Shown here: piece by piece, positions 1 through 6,324 of the stretch
How positions within the stretch are numbered: the stretch's first letter is position 1
How the letters are laid out: each line of letters starts with the position of its first letter
Assembly: GCA_026985685.1 (NCBI GenBank)
Contig: JALSQA010000468.1
Coordinates: 1 to 6,324 of the forward strand
DNA: 6,324 nucleotides
Reading direction: 5' to 3'
Origin: Campylobacterales bacterium
Lineage (GTDB): Bacteria; Campylobacterota; Campylobacteria; Campylobacterales; QNZT01
Notes under the pieces: model-generated
Seen by the model: the letters and a program-made list of their open reading frames with translations, nothing else
Told to the model about the DNA's origin: nothing
Databases searched by the model: none
Made by a program: the position numbers and the translations under genes

Positions 1-1086
1 ATCTTTTTTGGCCAAAGCACTTACCAACATTGTAGGAATAGCTGACGCATCAGCAAAAGGTTCATCATAAGTTTTTGCTAATTTAGGGATGATATCCAAA
101 GCGTCTTTTTGCGTGCAATAGTACTCGGTATGCTCTGTCCCTAGATGTCTGGCGACGGCTTTTGCATATGGAGCTTCATCAAATCCTTTTTCATGAAAAC
201 CGATGGTAAATGTTTTGATTTTCTGTGTGTGGTTTGCCTGTAGTATTGAAGTTACCAAGGTACTATCATAGCCACCGCTTAAGAAAACGCCAACGGGTAC
301 ATCAGATACCATTCTATAAGAAAAAGCAGAAGTAAAAAGACTCTTTAACTCCTCTTTTGCTTCATTTTCACTTATATCTATCTTAGGTTTATTGTAGTAT
401 GTATAGATATCCCAGTAACATTTTTCTTCTATCTTTTGAGTCTTTAAATCTACTTCGAGATAGTGTCCGCTTTTGAGCTTAAAACAGTTTTCAAATATCG
501 TATGAGGTGCGGGTATATACTGATAAGTCAAAAAAAGTGCAACACTTTCAAGGTTTATTTTTTTGTTAAAATCTGGATGTTTATGAAAAGCTTTTAACTC
601 ACTTGAAAAAAGTAAAAGATCATCCTTTTTGTACCAAAATAGTGGTTTAACCCCTGCACGATCGCGTATGAGAAAAAGTTTTTTTATTTTTTTATCAACA
701 ATAGCGATAGCAAACATACCATTAAATCTATCTACACATGAAATACCCCATTTATGATAAGCTTTGAGTATCACTTCGGTATCACTGTGGGAGTTAAACT
801 GATATCCAAAAGAGAGTAATTCTTTTTTTATCTCCTGAAAATTGTATACTTCACCATTGTAAATGATATGAATATCTTCATGTACCATTGGCTGATGTCC
901 ACTATGAGAGAGATCAAGGATACTCAAACGTTTATGACCTAATCCAATAGATCCATTTTGTGTGGTATTTAAAACACTCACACCTGTATCATCAGGACCT
1001 CTGTGATGAAGGGTTTGTGTCATTTGCTCTATGATAGATTCATCACTACTATCAGAAAAGTTTACAAAACCAGTGATACCACACAT
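1..1086 (-). CDS. asnB: Asparagine synthetase (glutamine-hydrolysing) family amidotransferase, 3' end outside window
   Basis: The visible part is the first 362 residues; the gene continues past the left edge (family members are about 550-630 residues). The protein begins MCGITGF, so Cys2 is the N-terminal nucleophile of a class II glutamine amidotransferase once Met1 is removed. Other domain hallmarks are HHRGPDD (28-34), KRLSILDLS (52-60), IYNGEVYN (75-82) and SDTEVIL (101-107). The synthetase domain carries the ATP-pyrophosphatase P-loop SGGYDS at 270-275 and the DEPFADASAIP segment at 341-351. The family moves ammonia from glutamine to an adenylated carboxylate, classically aspartate. In polysaccharide loci, homologues (for example the WbpS type) are thought to amidate uronic-acid sugars, and the position behind wzc makes that a reasonable alternative here. 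The ATG at 1086 is 3 bp after the wzc stop, with GGAGG 8 nt upstream. Family assignment is firm; the true acceptor is unknown. Confidence 0.95.
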   Translation of the reverse strand, partial: MCGITGFVNFSDSSDESIIEQMTQTLHHRGPDDTGVSVLNTTQNGSIGLGHKRLSILDLSHSGHQPMVHEDIHIIYNGEVYNFQEIKKELLSFGYQFNSHSDTEVILKAYHKWGISCVDRFNGMFAIAIVDKKIKKLFLIRDRAGVKPLFWYKKDDLLLFSSELKAFHKHPDFNKKINLESVALFLTYQYIPAPHTIFENCFKLKSGHYLEVDLKTQKIEEKCYWDIYTYYNKPKIDISENEAKEELKSLFTSAFSYRMVSDVPVGVFLSGGYDSTLVTSILQANHTQKIKTFTIGFHEKGFDEAPYAKAVARHLGTEHTEYYCTQKDALDIIPKLAKTYDEPFADASAIPTMLVSALAKKD

Positions 1087-1089
1087 CTG

Positions 1090-3429
1090 TCAAACCTCCA
1101 CTTGGTGATGAATATAAGAGTAATCAAACTTGATATTATCATCATATTTTTCTTTGAGCGAATTTATAATCATACCTGCATTTTTAATATTTAACTGTTT
1201 TACCATATGATCAATATCTTTAATATATTTTTTTTCACTAAATTCAGACTTTACGACAAACAGTACAACATCAGCATACTTCATCAAAGCCAGGGCATCT
1301 GAAACATAATTTACCGGAGGTGTATCCAATACGATATAATCATATGATTTTCGCAACTCATCCAATAGTTCTTTCATCTTTTTGGAAGAGACTAACTCTG
1401 TTGGATTTGGTGGAATTTTTCCTGATGTAACTATATAAAAATTTTCATAAGGTTCACTTTGCCAGATCACTTTTTTAAACTCTTTTTTACCTGAGAGTAC
1501 ATCACTCATTCCAACTTCATTACTAAGTCCAAACTTTCTGTGAAGTTCAGGCATACGCATATCCAAAGAGAGTACAATCGCTTTTTTCTCTCCCATACCT
1601 AAAACAGTCGCAAGATTAGCAGCAAAGGTGGTTTTACCTTCATTTGGCACACTTGAAGTAACTAAAATCACTTTACTATCATTTTCTGATACGATATAAT
1701 CAAGATTGTTTCTAATCTTTCTTAATGCCTCTGTTGCCCTTGAATGTGGATCTTCTATGGCATATGCACGGTTATATTTTTGATCTGATACATATGGTAT
1801 CTTCCCAAAAACTGGTACAGAAGTTAAGTTTTGTATATCTTGTACTGTTTTGATCTTTGTATCCATCATACTTCTAAGCCATGTATGTAAAAGAGCAAAA
1901 ACAAAACCTAAAAATATCCATGTCGCAAGGATAATCGACAGTTTTGGTGAGAGTTTTTCTTCTGGTAATTTTGGATAATCAAGCACTTTTTTATCAGGAA
2001 CGATAGAAGCTTTTCTAAGAGAAATTTCTGATTGTTTCTCTAACAAAAAGTTATAAATTTTATCATTTACACTAAATAAATTTTTATATCTTGTCAATTC
2101 GATATCTTTTTGAGGCAATTGACTCAAAATTCCATTGTACTCATCTATAACACTCTTTAATACAACTACTTTTTTATGTACACGATCATATATCCCCTGT
2201 GCTACTTTCTGGATATTGCTTTTAACATTTTGTATAGATTGATTTACAGATATCACTTTAGGGTGGTTGGCTGTATATATCTCATCTAATTCTACTTTCT
2301 GGGTTTGTAACTGCTGTAATTGTGTGACGAGATTATTAAGGATTGGATACTCTTTAGATAGTGAACTAATAGCACTATAATTTCCTTGCTGGATATCATT
2401 ATATAGTTTATAAACTATGACATACTCCATCTGTGCTGTTTTGTATTCTTCTTTGAACTGGTTAAGTCTTTTGATAGTTTCAAGTGTTTGTGCTTTGATA
2501 TTGGCTATTTTATTTTTCTTTTTAAATCCCTGAAGTGATATCTCTGAGAGTTTTAGTTTTCTACTCACTAAGGCTAACTGTTCATTGATAAAATCTAATG
2601 TTCGACTTTGTTCCTGGAGAAGATCTTTTTTTATATAGTGCATATAACGATTGATGTAAACATCTAAAAAATCCTTGGTTCGCTGGGCAATACTATCCTG
2701 GTATGTAATCATCAATACATGAGATTTAAAAGATGCAGGTTTTACTGTGAAATTTTTACGAACTTTTGATAAAACTTTCTCTGGATTGAGTAAGGTAAAA
2801 TAGTAATTTTTACCTTTGAAATCTTTGATTTTTTCAATGATAAAGTATGATTTTTTATAGTGAATTGGTGTACCATAAACAAAAGTTGCATCTATGGATA
2901 ACTTTTTAGCTTGTTTTAATAAGCCTATTTTATTTAAAATCTTTGATTTTATTTTAGCTAAACTACCCTCTTTGATTTTTAGATGAAAATGTTTTTCATC
3001 TATGTCTGTGATCTCTATTTTTTTGTTAAACAGTACCTTATCGTTAATTGTTACTTTTTTTAATATAAATGGCAGTCCACGATAAAGTTCAACTGTTTTA
3101 AAGCCTCTTTTTTCAAAATATGCCGTATGCATGGAGAGATTTTCAATACTCTTTTCAAGCAAAAAATTTGAACGTAAAATATCTATCTGTGTCTCTATAC
3201 CTACATGATTTGCAGGGGCATTATACTCTATGTCATTTTTTTGAAATGGTATTTTTTGTTGCACTTCAACGGTAGTGTATGCCTGGTAAATTGGTGTACT
3301 AAAGTAATATATTAATATCCCAGCCAAAATAGATAACAATAAAATAAGTAAATTAGTCCATTTATATTTAATAAACTGTTTAAATATAGTTTTTAGTATA
3401 TTTTGATCATCATTTACAGAGATTTGCAT
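1090..3429 (-). CDS. wzc: Wzc-type polysaccharide co-polymerase / bacterial tyrosine autokinase
   Basis: This 779-residue protein fuses a Wzz-like chain-length regulator to a CpsD/CapB-type BY-kinase, as in Gram-negative Wzc (E. coli Wzc is about 720). In order: a short cytoplasmic N-terminus; membrane segment 1 (about 25-43); a long periplasmic part with a lysine-rich stretch (about 120-225) and a coiled-coil stretch (about 268-435); a GNVR-like segment (about 444-494, with VNDKIYNFLLEKQ); membrane segment 2 (about 497-516); then the cytosolic kinase. The kinase has the EX2RX2R oligomerisation motif (E567, R570, R573), Walker A SSVPNEGKTT (592-601, K599), Walker A' SLDMRMP (621-627) and Walker B IVLDTPP (699-705). 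The tail has only three tyrosines (Y762, Y770, Y772), a sparse cluster for self-phosphorylation. Expected role: export and length control of capsule or exopolysaccharide at the inner membrane. Neither a Wza exporter nor a Wzb phosphatase is in the window. The start has AAAAAGG 10 nt upstream; 54 bp separate it from the glycosyltransferase gene. Confidence 0.95.
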   Translation of the reverse strand: MQISVNDDQNILKTIFKQFIKYKWTNLLILLLSILAGILIYYFSTPIYQAYTTVEVQQKIPFQKNDIEYNAPANHVGIETQIDILRSNFLLEKSIENLSMHTAYFEKRGFKTVELYRGLPFILKKVTINDKVLFNKKIEITDIDEKHFHLKIKEGSLAKIKSKILNKIGLLKQAKKLSIDATFVYGTPIHYKKSYFIIEKIKDFKGKNYYFTLLNPEKVLSKVRKNFTVKPASFKSHVLMITYQDSIAQRTKDFLDVYINRYMHYIKKDLLQEQSRTLDFINEQLALVSRKLKLSEISLQGFKKKNKIANIKAQTLETIKRLNQFKEEYKTAQMEYVIVYKLYNDIQQGNYSAISSLSKEYPILNNLVTQLQQLQTQKVELDEIYTANHPKVISVNQSIQNVKSNIQKVAQGIYDRVHKKVVVLKSVIDEYNGILSQLPQKDIELTRYKNLFSVNDKIYNFLLEKQSEISLRKASIVPDKKVLDYPKLPEEKLSPKLSIILATWIFLGFVFALLHTWLRSMMDTKIKTVQDIQNLTSVPVFGKIPYVSDQKYNRAYAIEDPHSRATEALRKIRNNLDYIVSENDSKVILVTSSVPNEGKTTFAANLATVLGMGEKKAIVLSLDMRMPELHRKFGLSNEVGMSDVLSGKKEFKKVIWQSEPYENFYIVTSGKIPPNPTELVSSKKMKELLDELRKSYDYIVLDTPPVNYVSDALALMKYADVVLFVVKSEFSEKKYIKDIDHMVKQLNIKNAGMIINSLKEKYDDNIKFDYSYIHHQVEV
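1095..1099 (-). promoter_or_regulatory. Ribosome binding site of asnB inside the end of wzc
   Basis: The minus strand reads GGAGG followed by 8 nt and the asnB ATG at 1086. The motif overlaps the last two sense codons of wzc (Glu-Val). Ribosomes terminating at the wzc TGA (1092-1090) would therefore sit over the asnB start, which suggests translational coupling. Confidence 0.8.
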
Positions 3430-3483
3430 GTTGTTGAAACCTTTTTAGATATTTCCATTAAATCGGTAATATAAAAAAAGTTT

Positions 3484-4683
3484 TTAATTTTCTAAAATAT
3501 CATATAAGTTTTGCATAGAAAACTCTTTTTCAAACCTCACAAGACTTTTTGAAGCTTTTTTGATTTTACTCTCTCTGTAATCTTTATCTTTTAAAGCATA
3601 TATTAATTTTTCGGACAACTCATTTACATTTCCCACTTCAAATAAATCTCCGTATTGACCATTTTTTAGTATTTCTGTAGGTCCTGTTTTACATTTTGAA
3701 GATATCACAAATACTTCACAAGCCATAGCTTCTATCAAGACAGTTGGCAAACCCTCGTATACAGAAGAGAGTACAAAGGCTTTTGCATTTTTCATCCAGA
3801 CAAAAGGATTGAGTTTTCTACCCAAAAAGAGTATTTCATTTTCAAGATGTTTACCCTTTACCATATCTTCCAAACTACTTTTACTAGGTCCATCACCTAT
3901 GATATATAGTTTCTCTTTTATTTTGTTTGAACGATATAATTTTTCGTAAGCCAAGATCAATGTTGTCAAATCTTTTTGATGCTCATCAATTCTTGTTACA
4001 GTACAAAAATAATCATCATCTAATAAACTTTTTTCATCATCATTTAGCTCTTGTTTTTGCGTGGATTTAGTTTTCATAGTTTCAAAATCAAAAGGATTAT
4101 AAACCATTTTAACCCTCTGTCTATCCAAACTTGGACAAAAATCAATAAGCTGTTCTCTCATCTCTTCAGCAATAGTAACGATATAATCATACTTTTTTAA
4201 TTTTGCTTTATAGTTATTTTTAAAAATCTTTCTCAACTTACCAAAGAAATGCTCAACCGAACCGTGTAACCATATAATATGTTTTGCTGATTTGTCACTC
4301 GTTATATATGATGGTAAAAATTGATAAAAACTAATAGTATAGTCATACTTACCATTTTTTAGTAAATACTTTACTTTCGTATGGTAATAATAACAATCAG
4401 TTAAAACAATCATAGAATAAAGAAATAAGTTATAAATTTTTTTCTCTTTTCCACGTGTTCTGAAACCATATATAAATTTTGAAAGTTTTTCAGGTTTGAT
4501 ATACGTATAAGATATCTCTTTTGGTATCAAATGTTCTAATGTATTTCCATCTTTTCCCATGTCAAAATCAATGATTAAATCAACACTATATCCTTTTTGA
4601 ATCAATCCATTTAAATACTCAATCGATACTCTTTCAAGACCACCAACTTTGGTAAATGGGAGATAAAACAATACATTTTTCAC
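3484..4683 (-). CDS. Family-4 (GT-B fold) glycosyltransferase
   Basis: With the GTG start at 4683 the protein has 399 residues. The N-terminal domain opens with a beta strand and the GGLER loop (14-18), typical of GT4 enzymes that take up a nucleotide-sugar donor. The C-terminal domain carries TRIDEHQKDL (230-239, with the R and K that usually contact donor phosphates), IIGDGP (261-266), the EX7E motif EGLPTVLIE (E310 and E318) and GPTEIL (334-339). There is no signal peptide or membrane span, so a cytosolic or membrane-peripheral enzyme acting on a lipid-linked glycan is expected. Donor and acceptor cannot be read from the sequence. It is the first gene of a leftward operon with wzc and asnB. 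A longer reading from TTG at 4692 is possible, but AGGAGG directly abuts that codon, whereas GTG 4683 has a 9-nt spacing. Confidence 0.92.
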   Translation of the reverse strand: MKNVLFYLPFTKVGGLERVSIEYLNGLIQKGYSVDLIIDFDMGKDGNTLEHLIPKEISYTYIKPEKLSKFIYGFRTRGKEKKIYNLFLYSMIVLTDCYYYHTKVKYLLKNGKYDYTISFYQFLPSYITSDKSAKHIIWLHGSVEHFFGKLRKIFKNNYKAKLKKYDYIVTIAEEMREQLIDFCPSLDRQRVKMVYNPFDFETMKTKSTQKQELNDDEKSLLDDDYFCTVTRIDEHQKDLTTLILAYEKLYRSNKIKEKLYIIGDGPSKSSLEDMVKGKHLENEILFLGRKLNPFVWMKNAKAFVLSSVYEGLPTVLIEAMACEVFVISSKCKTGPTEILKNGQYGDLFEVGNVNELSEKLIYALKDKDYRESKIKKASKSLVRFEKEFSMQNLYDILEN

Positions 4684-4692
4684 AATAATCAA

Positions 4693-4698
4693 CCTCCT
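4693..4698 (-). promoter_or_regulatory. Strong Shine-Dalgarno AGGAGG deciding the glycosyltransferase start
   Basis: The minus strand has AGGAGG ending at 4693. The upstream in-frame TTG (4692-4690) touches it and cannot be used efficiently. The GTG at 4683-4681 lies 9 nt downstream, a normal spacing, so it is the preferred start and gives the N-terminus MKNVLFYLPF. Confidence 0.8.
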
Positions 4699-4708
4699 TG
4701 TGCTTTGT

Positions 4709-4762
4709 GTTAGACAGATTTATTAACGCACCAAATAGTAGCCCAGGTTTTATCTGCTTAAC
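4709..4762 (-). repeat. Imperfect 11-bp inverted repeat in the operon leader
   Basis: GTTAGACAGAT (4709-4719) and ATCTGCTTAAC (4752-4762) match as inverted repeats at 9 of 11 positions, 32 bp apart. One arm abuts the proposed -10 box and covers the expected start point; the other lies in the leader. It could be an operator or a leader hairpin, or chance. Confidence 0.3.
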
Positions 4763-4792
4763 TGTATAACGACATTTAATAATTTATGTAAA
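4763..4792 (-). promoter_or_regulatory. Probable sigma-70 promoter for the glycosyltransferase-wzc-asnB operon
   Basis: The minus strand shows TTTACA (4792-4787), an 18-bp spacer, and TATACA (4768-4763), each one or two mismatches from TTGACA/TATAAT. Initiation near 4756 would give a leader of about 70 nt before the GTG start. The call rests on hexamer match and position alone; in such AT-rich DNA other -10-like sequences also exist. Confidence 0.5.
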
Positions 4793-4989
4793 GTTTTTTT
4801 TAAAAAGGAATATTATTTACTATCATGACATATACAATATTTTTTTTATAAACCATATAGTATATTTACATTATTAAACCTTTTGGGTAGGTAAGAAAAA
4901 GATTTTTTAATTATCTAGTTAAGATTTTTATATAATAATTTTATTTTTCTTTTATTTTTGTCAAATAATATATAATTACAAAACCATGT

Positions 4990-5019
4990 GTTAATATAAC
5001 TTCAAATTTTAGTTAATAT
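4990..5019. repeat. Direct repeat GTTAATAT spaced 22 bp
   Basis: Identical octamers begin at 4990 and 5012. A 22-bp offset is close to two helical turns, as for two regulator subunits on one face of the DNA. AT-rich sequence makes chance a serious alternative. Confidence 0.25.
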
Positions 5020-5042
5020 CATATAAAGTTTACAATTTTACA

Positions 5043-5056
5043 CATTTTATAAAATG
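5043..5056. repeat. Perfect 14-bp palindrome CATTTTATAAAATG
   Basis: The sequence equals its own reverse complement over 14 bases. It could be a dimeric regulator site upstream of the plus-strand genes. It has no T-run positioned as in a terminator, and it is A/T-only apart from the end bases, so significance is uncertain. Confidence 0.3.
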
Positions 5057-5091
5057 ATTTACTATTTTGCCGATTTAATAAATATAATGTC

Positions 5092-5206
5092 CAATACCAT
5101 TAAAGTTAAGGAATGATTATTTTTGGAAATGGAGACTTTAGTCCCATCTATATGGAAGTCAGGCTAAAGCAAGACTTCCATAAAACTTTTTAATTTAATG
5201 GTATTG
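5092..5206. repeat. 115-bp inverted-repeat element with two internal hairpins (MITE- or REP/BIME-like)
   Basis: The ends are exact 13-bp inverted repeats: CAATACCATTAAA (5092-5104) and TTTAATGGTATTG (5194-5206). Inside are two hairpins. Hairpin A (5129-5147) is ATGG, one bulged A, GAC, loop TTTA, GTC, CCAT. Hairpin B (5151-5182) has perfect 10-bp arms, TATGGAAGTC and GACTTCCATA, around a small internal loop and GC-TAAA-GC. The loops read TTTA and TAAA, so a CTAAAG core appears once on each strand, like the head-to-head pairs of REP/BIME elements; hairpin A also contains GGAG, a tetranucleotide known at the foot of RAYT-mobilised REPs. The near-identical flanks AATGTC (5086-5091) and AATGAC (5207-5212) could be a decayed target duplication. 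Folded, it is cloverleaf-like: one outer stem and two arms. It ends 41 bp before the methyltransferase start. It carries no transposase, so if mobile it is non-autonomous. Confidence 0.6.
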
Positions 5207-5247
5207 AATGACACATATAAATATAGAATAATTTATAAGGATAAAAA

Positions 5248-5955
5248 ATGTCAAATTCTGGTGATGGTATAGAAAGTAAAAATGCAAATTGGCAATTTAA
5301 CGGCGAAATGGTTGAGAACTTTGAAAAACATGTTGCAAAATCAGTACCATTATATACTCAAGGTCACAGACTTGTAGAAAATTTGAGTGATTATTTTGTA
5401 AAAAATGACTCTATCTGTTATGAACTTGGCTCTTCAGCTGGTACACTTATATCCAAAATTGCAAAAAGACATGATTTCAGAGATGCCCACTTCTTTGGTA
5501 TAGAGATCGAAAAAGATATGATAGACCAGGCAAATAAGCTATACCAAAACAAAAATCTTACCTTTTTACACGAAGATATGACGACATATGATTTTAAACC
5601 TTCAGACCTCATCATCGCATATTATACTATACAGTTTATCCACCCAAAACTGAGACAAACACTTATAAACAAAATCTATGAAAGACTAAACTGGGGTGGT
5701 GCTTTTATCATGTATGAAAAAGTTCGTGCAAATGATGCTAGATTTCAAGATATCATCTCAAATCTTTACATGGAATATAAGCTAGAACAAGGCTACAACC
5801 CAGAAGAGATCATATCCAAAGCCAAAAGCTTAAAAGGTGTCTTAGAGCCATTTTCTACACAGGGAAATATCGACATGCTAAAACGTGCAGGTTTTGTAGA
5901 TATCATCTCTATCCAAAAATATATGAATTTTGAAGGTTTTCTGGCGATCAAATGA
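5248..5955 (+). CDS. CmoA-like class I SAM-dependent methyltransferase
   Basis: The 235-residue protein aligns by eye along its length with E. coli CmoA (247 residues), the enzyme that makes carboxy-SAM from SAM and prephenate for tRNA wobble-uridine modification. Shared blocks include KSVPLY (31-36), the SAM glycine loop YELGSSAG (58-65), YTIQF (126-130), NKIYERLNWGGAF (141-153), EKVRANDARF (157-166) and the C-terminal YMNFEGFLAIK. Several cofactor-site residues differ from CmoA as I recall it: the acidic ribose-site pair is E86-I87 instead of Asp-Asn, Tyr125 replaces Asn132, and the Arg199 that holds the extra carboxylate aligns with Ala192 (Lys193 follows). So an ordinary methyltransferase on a glycan or metabolite is as likely as carboxy-SAM synthesis. 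The ATG has AAGG 7 nt upstream. It overlaps the next gene by ATGA, diverges from the polysaccharide operon, and has no cmoB partner visible here. Confidence 0.85.
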   Translation: MSNSGDGIESKNANWQFNGEMVENFEKHVAKSVPLYTQGHRLVENLSDYFVKNDSICYELGSSAGTLISKIAKRHDFRDAHFFGIEIEKDMIDQANKLYQNKNLTFLHEDMTTYDFKPSDLIIAYYTIQFIHPKLRQTLINKIYERLNWGGAFIMYEKVRANDARFQDIISNLYMEYKLEQGYNPEEIISKAKSLKGVLEPFSTQGNIDMLKRAGFVDIISIQKYMNFEGFLAIK

Positions 5956-6324
5956 AAAACACAATCACACTTTTAAAATGGCTTCTAAATCGTATATGGT
6001 ATAGTAAAAGAGTTTTATATATTTTACGAGATAAACTCATCTATACAAAGTCAAGCCAGATTTTTTATAAACGTGCCCCTATGGTTGATTATGAAATATA
6101 TCATACTAGATTTTATAACTTTTTGGGTCGTGTACTATTTGGAATCAAAGAGGTCATTGCCCTTTTGAGCAACAATAAAATATTTAAAAAATCTATCCAC
6201 TTAGAGGGATATGACAAAATAGATATCTCTAAACTTTATGAAAAAGGATCAAATGATATCCTTTGGCCACCTTCTGTGTTTACAGAACTTAGTAAACATC
6301 ATGTAAGTGATGAATTTATACAAA
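5952..6324 (+). CDS. Unrecognised basic protein, 3' end outside window
   Basis: An open frame of 124 codons runs from ATG 5952 to the right edge without a stop. Its ATGA overlaps the methyltransferase stop, and only a weak, distant GAAGG (5932-5936) precedes it, so translation probably depends on reinitiation after the methyltransferase. The protein starts MKNTITLLKW and is rich in Lys, Arg and aromatic residues. The first 80 residues are basic and amphipathic, without a clear signal peptide or membrane span. From about 84 the sequence (LEGYDKIDISKLYEKG, then DILWPPSVF at 102-110) looks like the start of a folded domain. I do not recognise the family. Tight coupling suggests it works with the methyltransferase, for example in the same modification step. 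The reading frame is well supported; the function is open. Confidence 0.75.
   Translation, partial: MKNTITLLKWLLNRIWYSKRVLYILRDKLIYTKSSQIFYKRAPMVDYEIYHTRFYNFLGRVLFGIKEVIALLSNNKIFKKSIHLEGYDKIDISKLYEKGSNDILWPPSVFTELSKHHVSDEFIQ

Larger units (their letters stand above)
4793..5091. other. AT-rich intergenic stretch without a recognisable gene
   Basis: No open frame of useful length with a ribosome binding site is seen on either strand in this roughly 300-bp part of the divergent intergenic region, and no structured RNA is recognised. It holds long A/T runs, the direct repeat GTTAATAT (4990-4997 and 5012-5019) and a 14-bp perfect palindrome (5043-5056). It probably carries upstream regulatory DNA for the two divergent transcription units. 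Confidence 0.6.

Noticed and set aside
781..840. T-run in asnB as a phase-variable repeat tract
   Set aside because: The run is only 7 bases, codes for normal lysines in a conserved reading frame, and is ordinary for this composition. No long G/C tracts are present in the window.
1003..1194. 63-codon plus-strand open frame
   Set aside because: It lies antisense to the asnB start and wzc end, has no convincing ribosome binding site, and its sequence has no protein-like features; it is a shadow of the real genes.
4709..4768. Possible JUMPstart/ops antitermination element in the operon leader
   Set aside because: The leader has no match to the ops core GGCGGTAG in the sense direction; only a loose GGGCTACT is present.
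5151..5190. Hairpin B followed by a T run as an intrinsic terminator
   Set aside because: The 10-bp stem is followed by TAAAACTTTT rather than an immediate U run, and no plus-strand gene lies upstream for it to terminate. It fits better as part of the larger inverted-repeat element.
5113..5193. 26-codon open frame inside the inverted-repeat element, preceded by AAGG
   Set aside because: The AGG ends only 1 nt before the ATG, the frame coincides entirely with the hairpin arms, and its length is within chance. The palindromic structure explains the sequence better.
5204..5229. Promoter for the methyltransferase with TTGAAT and TAGAAT boxes
   Set aside because: The 14-bp spacer is too short for a standard sigma-70 promoter, and AT-rich sequence offers several equally weak alternatives, so no specific promoter is called.
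5418..5615. 65-codon minus-strand open frame
   Set aside because: It is antisense to the conserved SAM-binding core of the methyltransferase and has no support of its own.

Overview
This AT-rich window looks like part of a surface or capsular polysaccharide locus from a Campylobacterota-type bacterium (Sulfurimonas, Sulfurovum or Arcobacter-like). The clues are the low GC content, heavy use of AAA/ATA/TTT codons, closely packed genes, and the style of the Wzc and CmoA-like proteins. The taxonomy is an inference from composition and protein style, not from a marker gene.

Layout. Positions 1-4683 hold three genes on the minus strand, transcribed from right to left: a family-4 glycosyltransferase, a Wzc-type polysaccharide co-polymerase/tyrosine autokinase, and a glutamine-dependent asparagine synthetase-like amidotransferase cut by the left window edge. 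The kinase and amidotransferase genes are 3 bp apart, and the amidotransferase ribosome binding site lies inside the last kinase codons, so they are probably translationally coupled. Positions 4684-5247 are a 564-bp AT-rich divergent intergenic region. It contains a plausible promoter for the minus-strand operon and, next to the plus-strand genes, a compact 115-bp element with 13-bp terminal inverted repeats enclosing two hairpins. From 5248 two plus-strand genes overlap by ATGA: a CmoA-like class I SAM-dependent methyltransferase and an unrecognised basic protein that runs off the right edge.

Working together. The glycosyltransferase would add a sugar to a lipid-linked repeat unit. Wzc would control chain length and export through cycles of tyrosine phosphorylation. 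The AsnB-like enzyme could amidate a sugar acid of the polymer. The methyltransferase and its partner could modify the glycan or another small substrate. The last two roles are inferred from context only. The points most worth following up are the cloverleaf-like inverted-repeat element, the CmoA-like protein whose cofactor-site residues depart from true CmoA, and the Walker A' substitution in the kinase.
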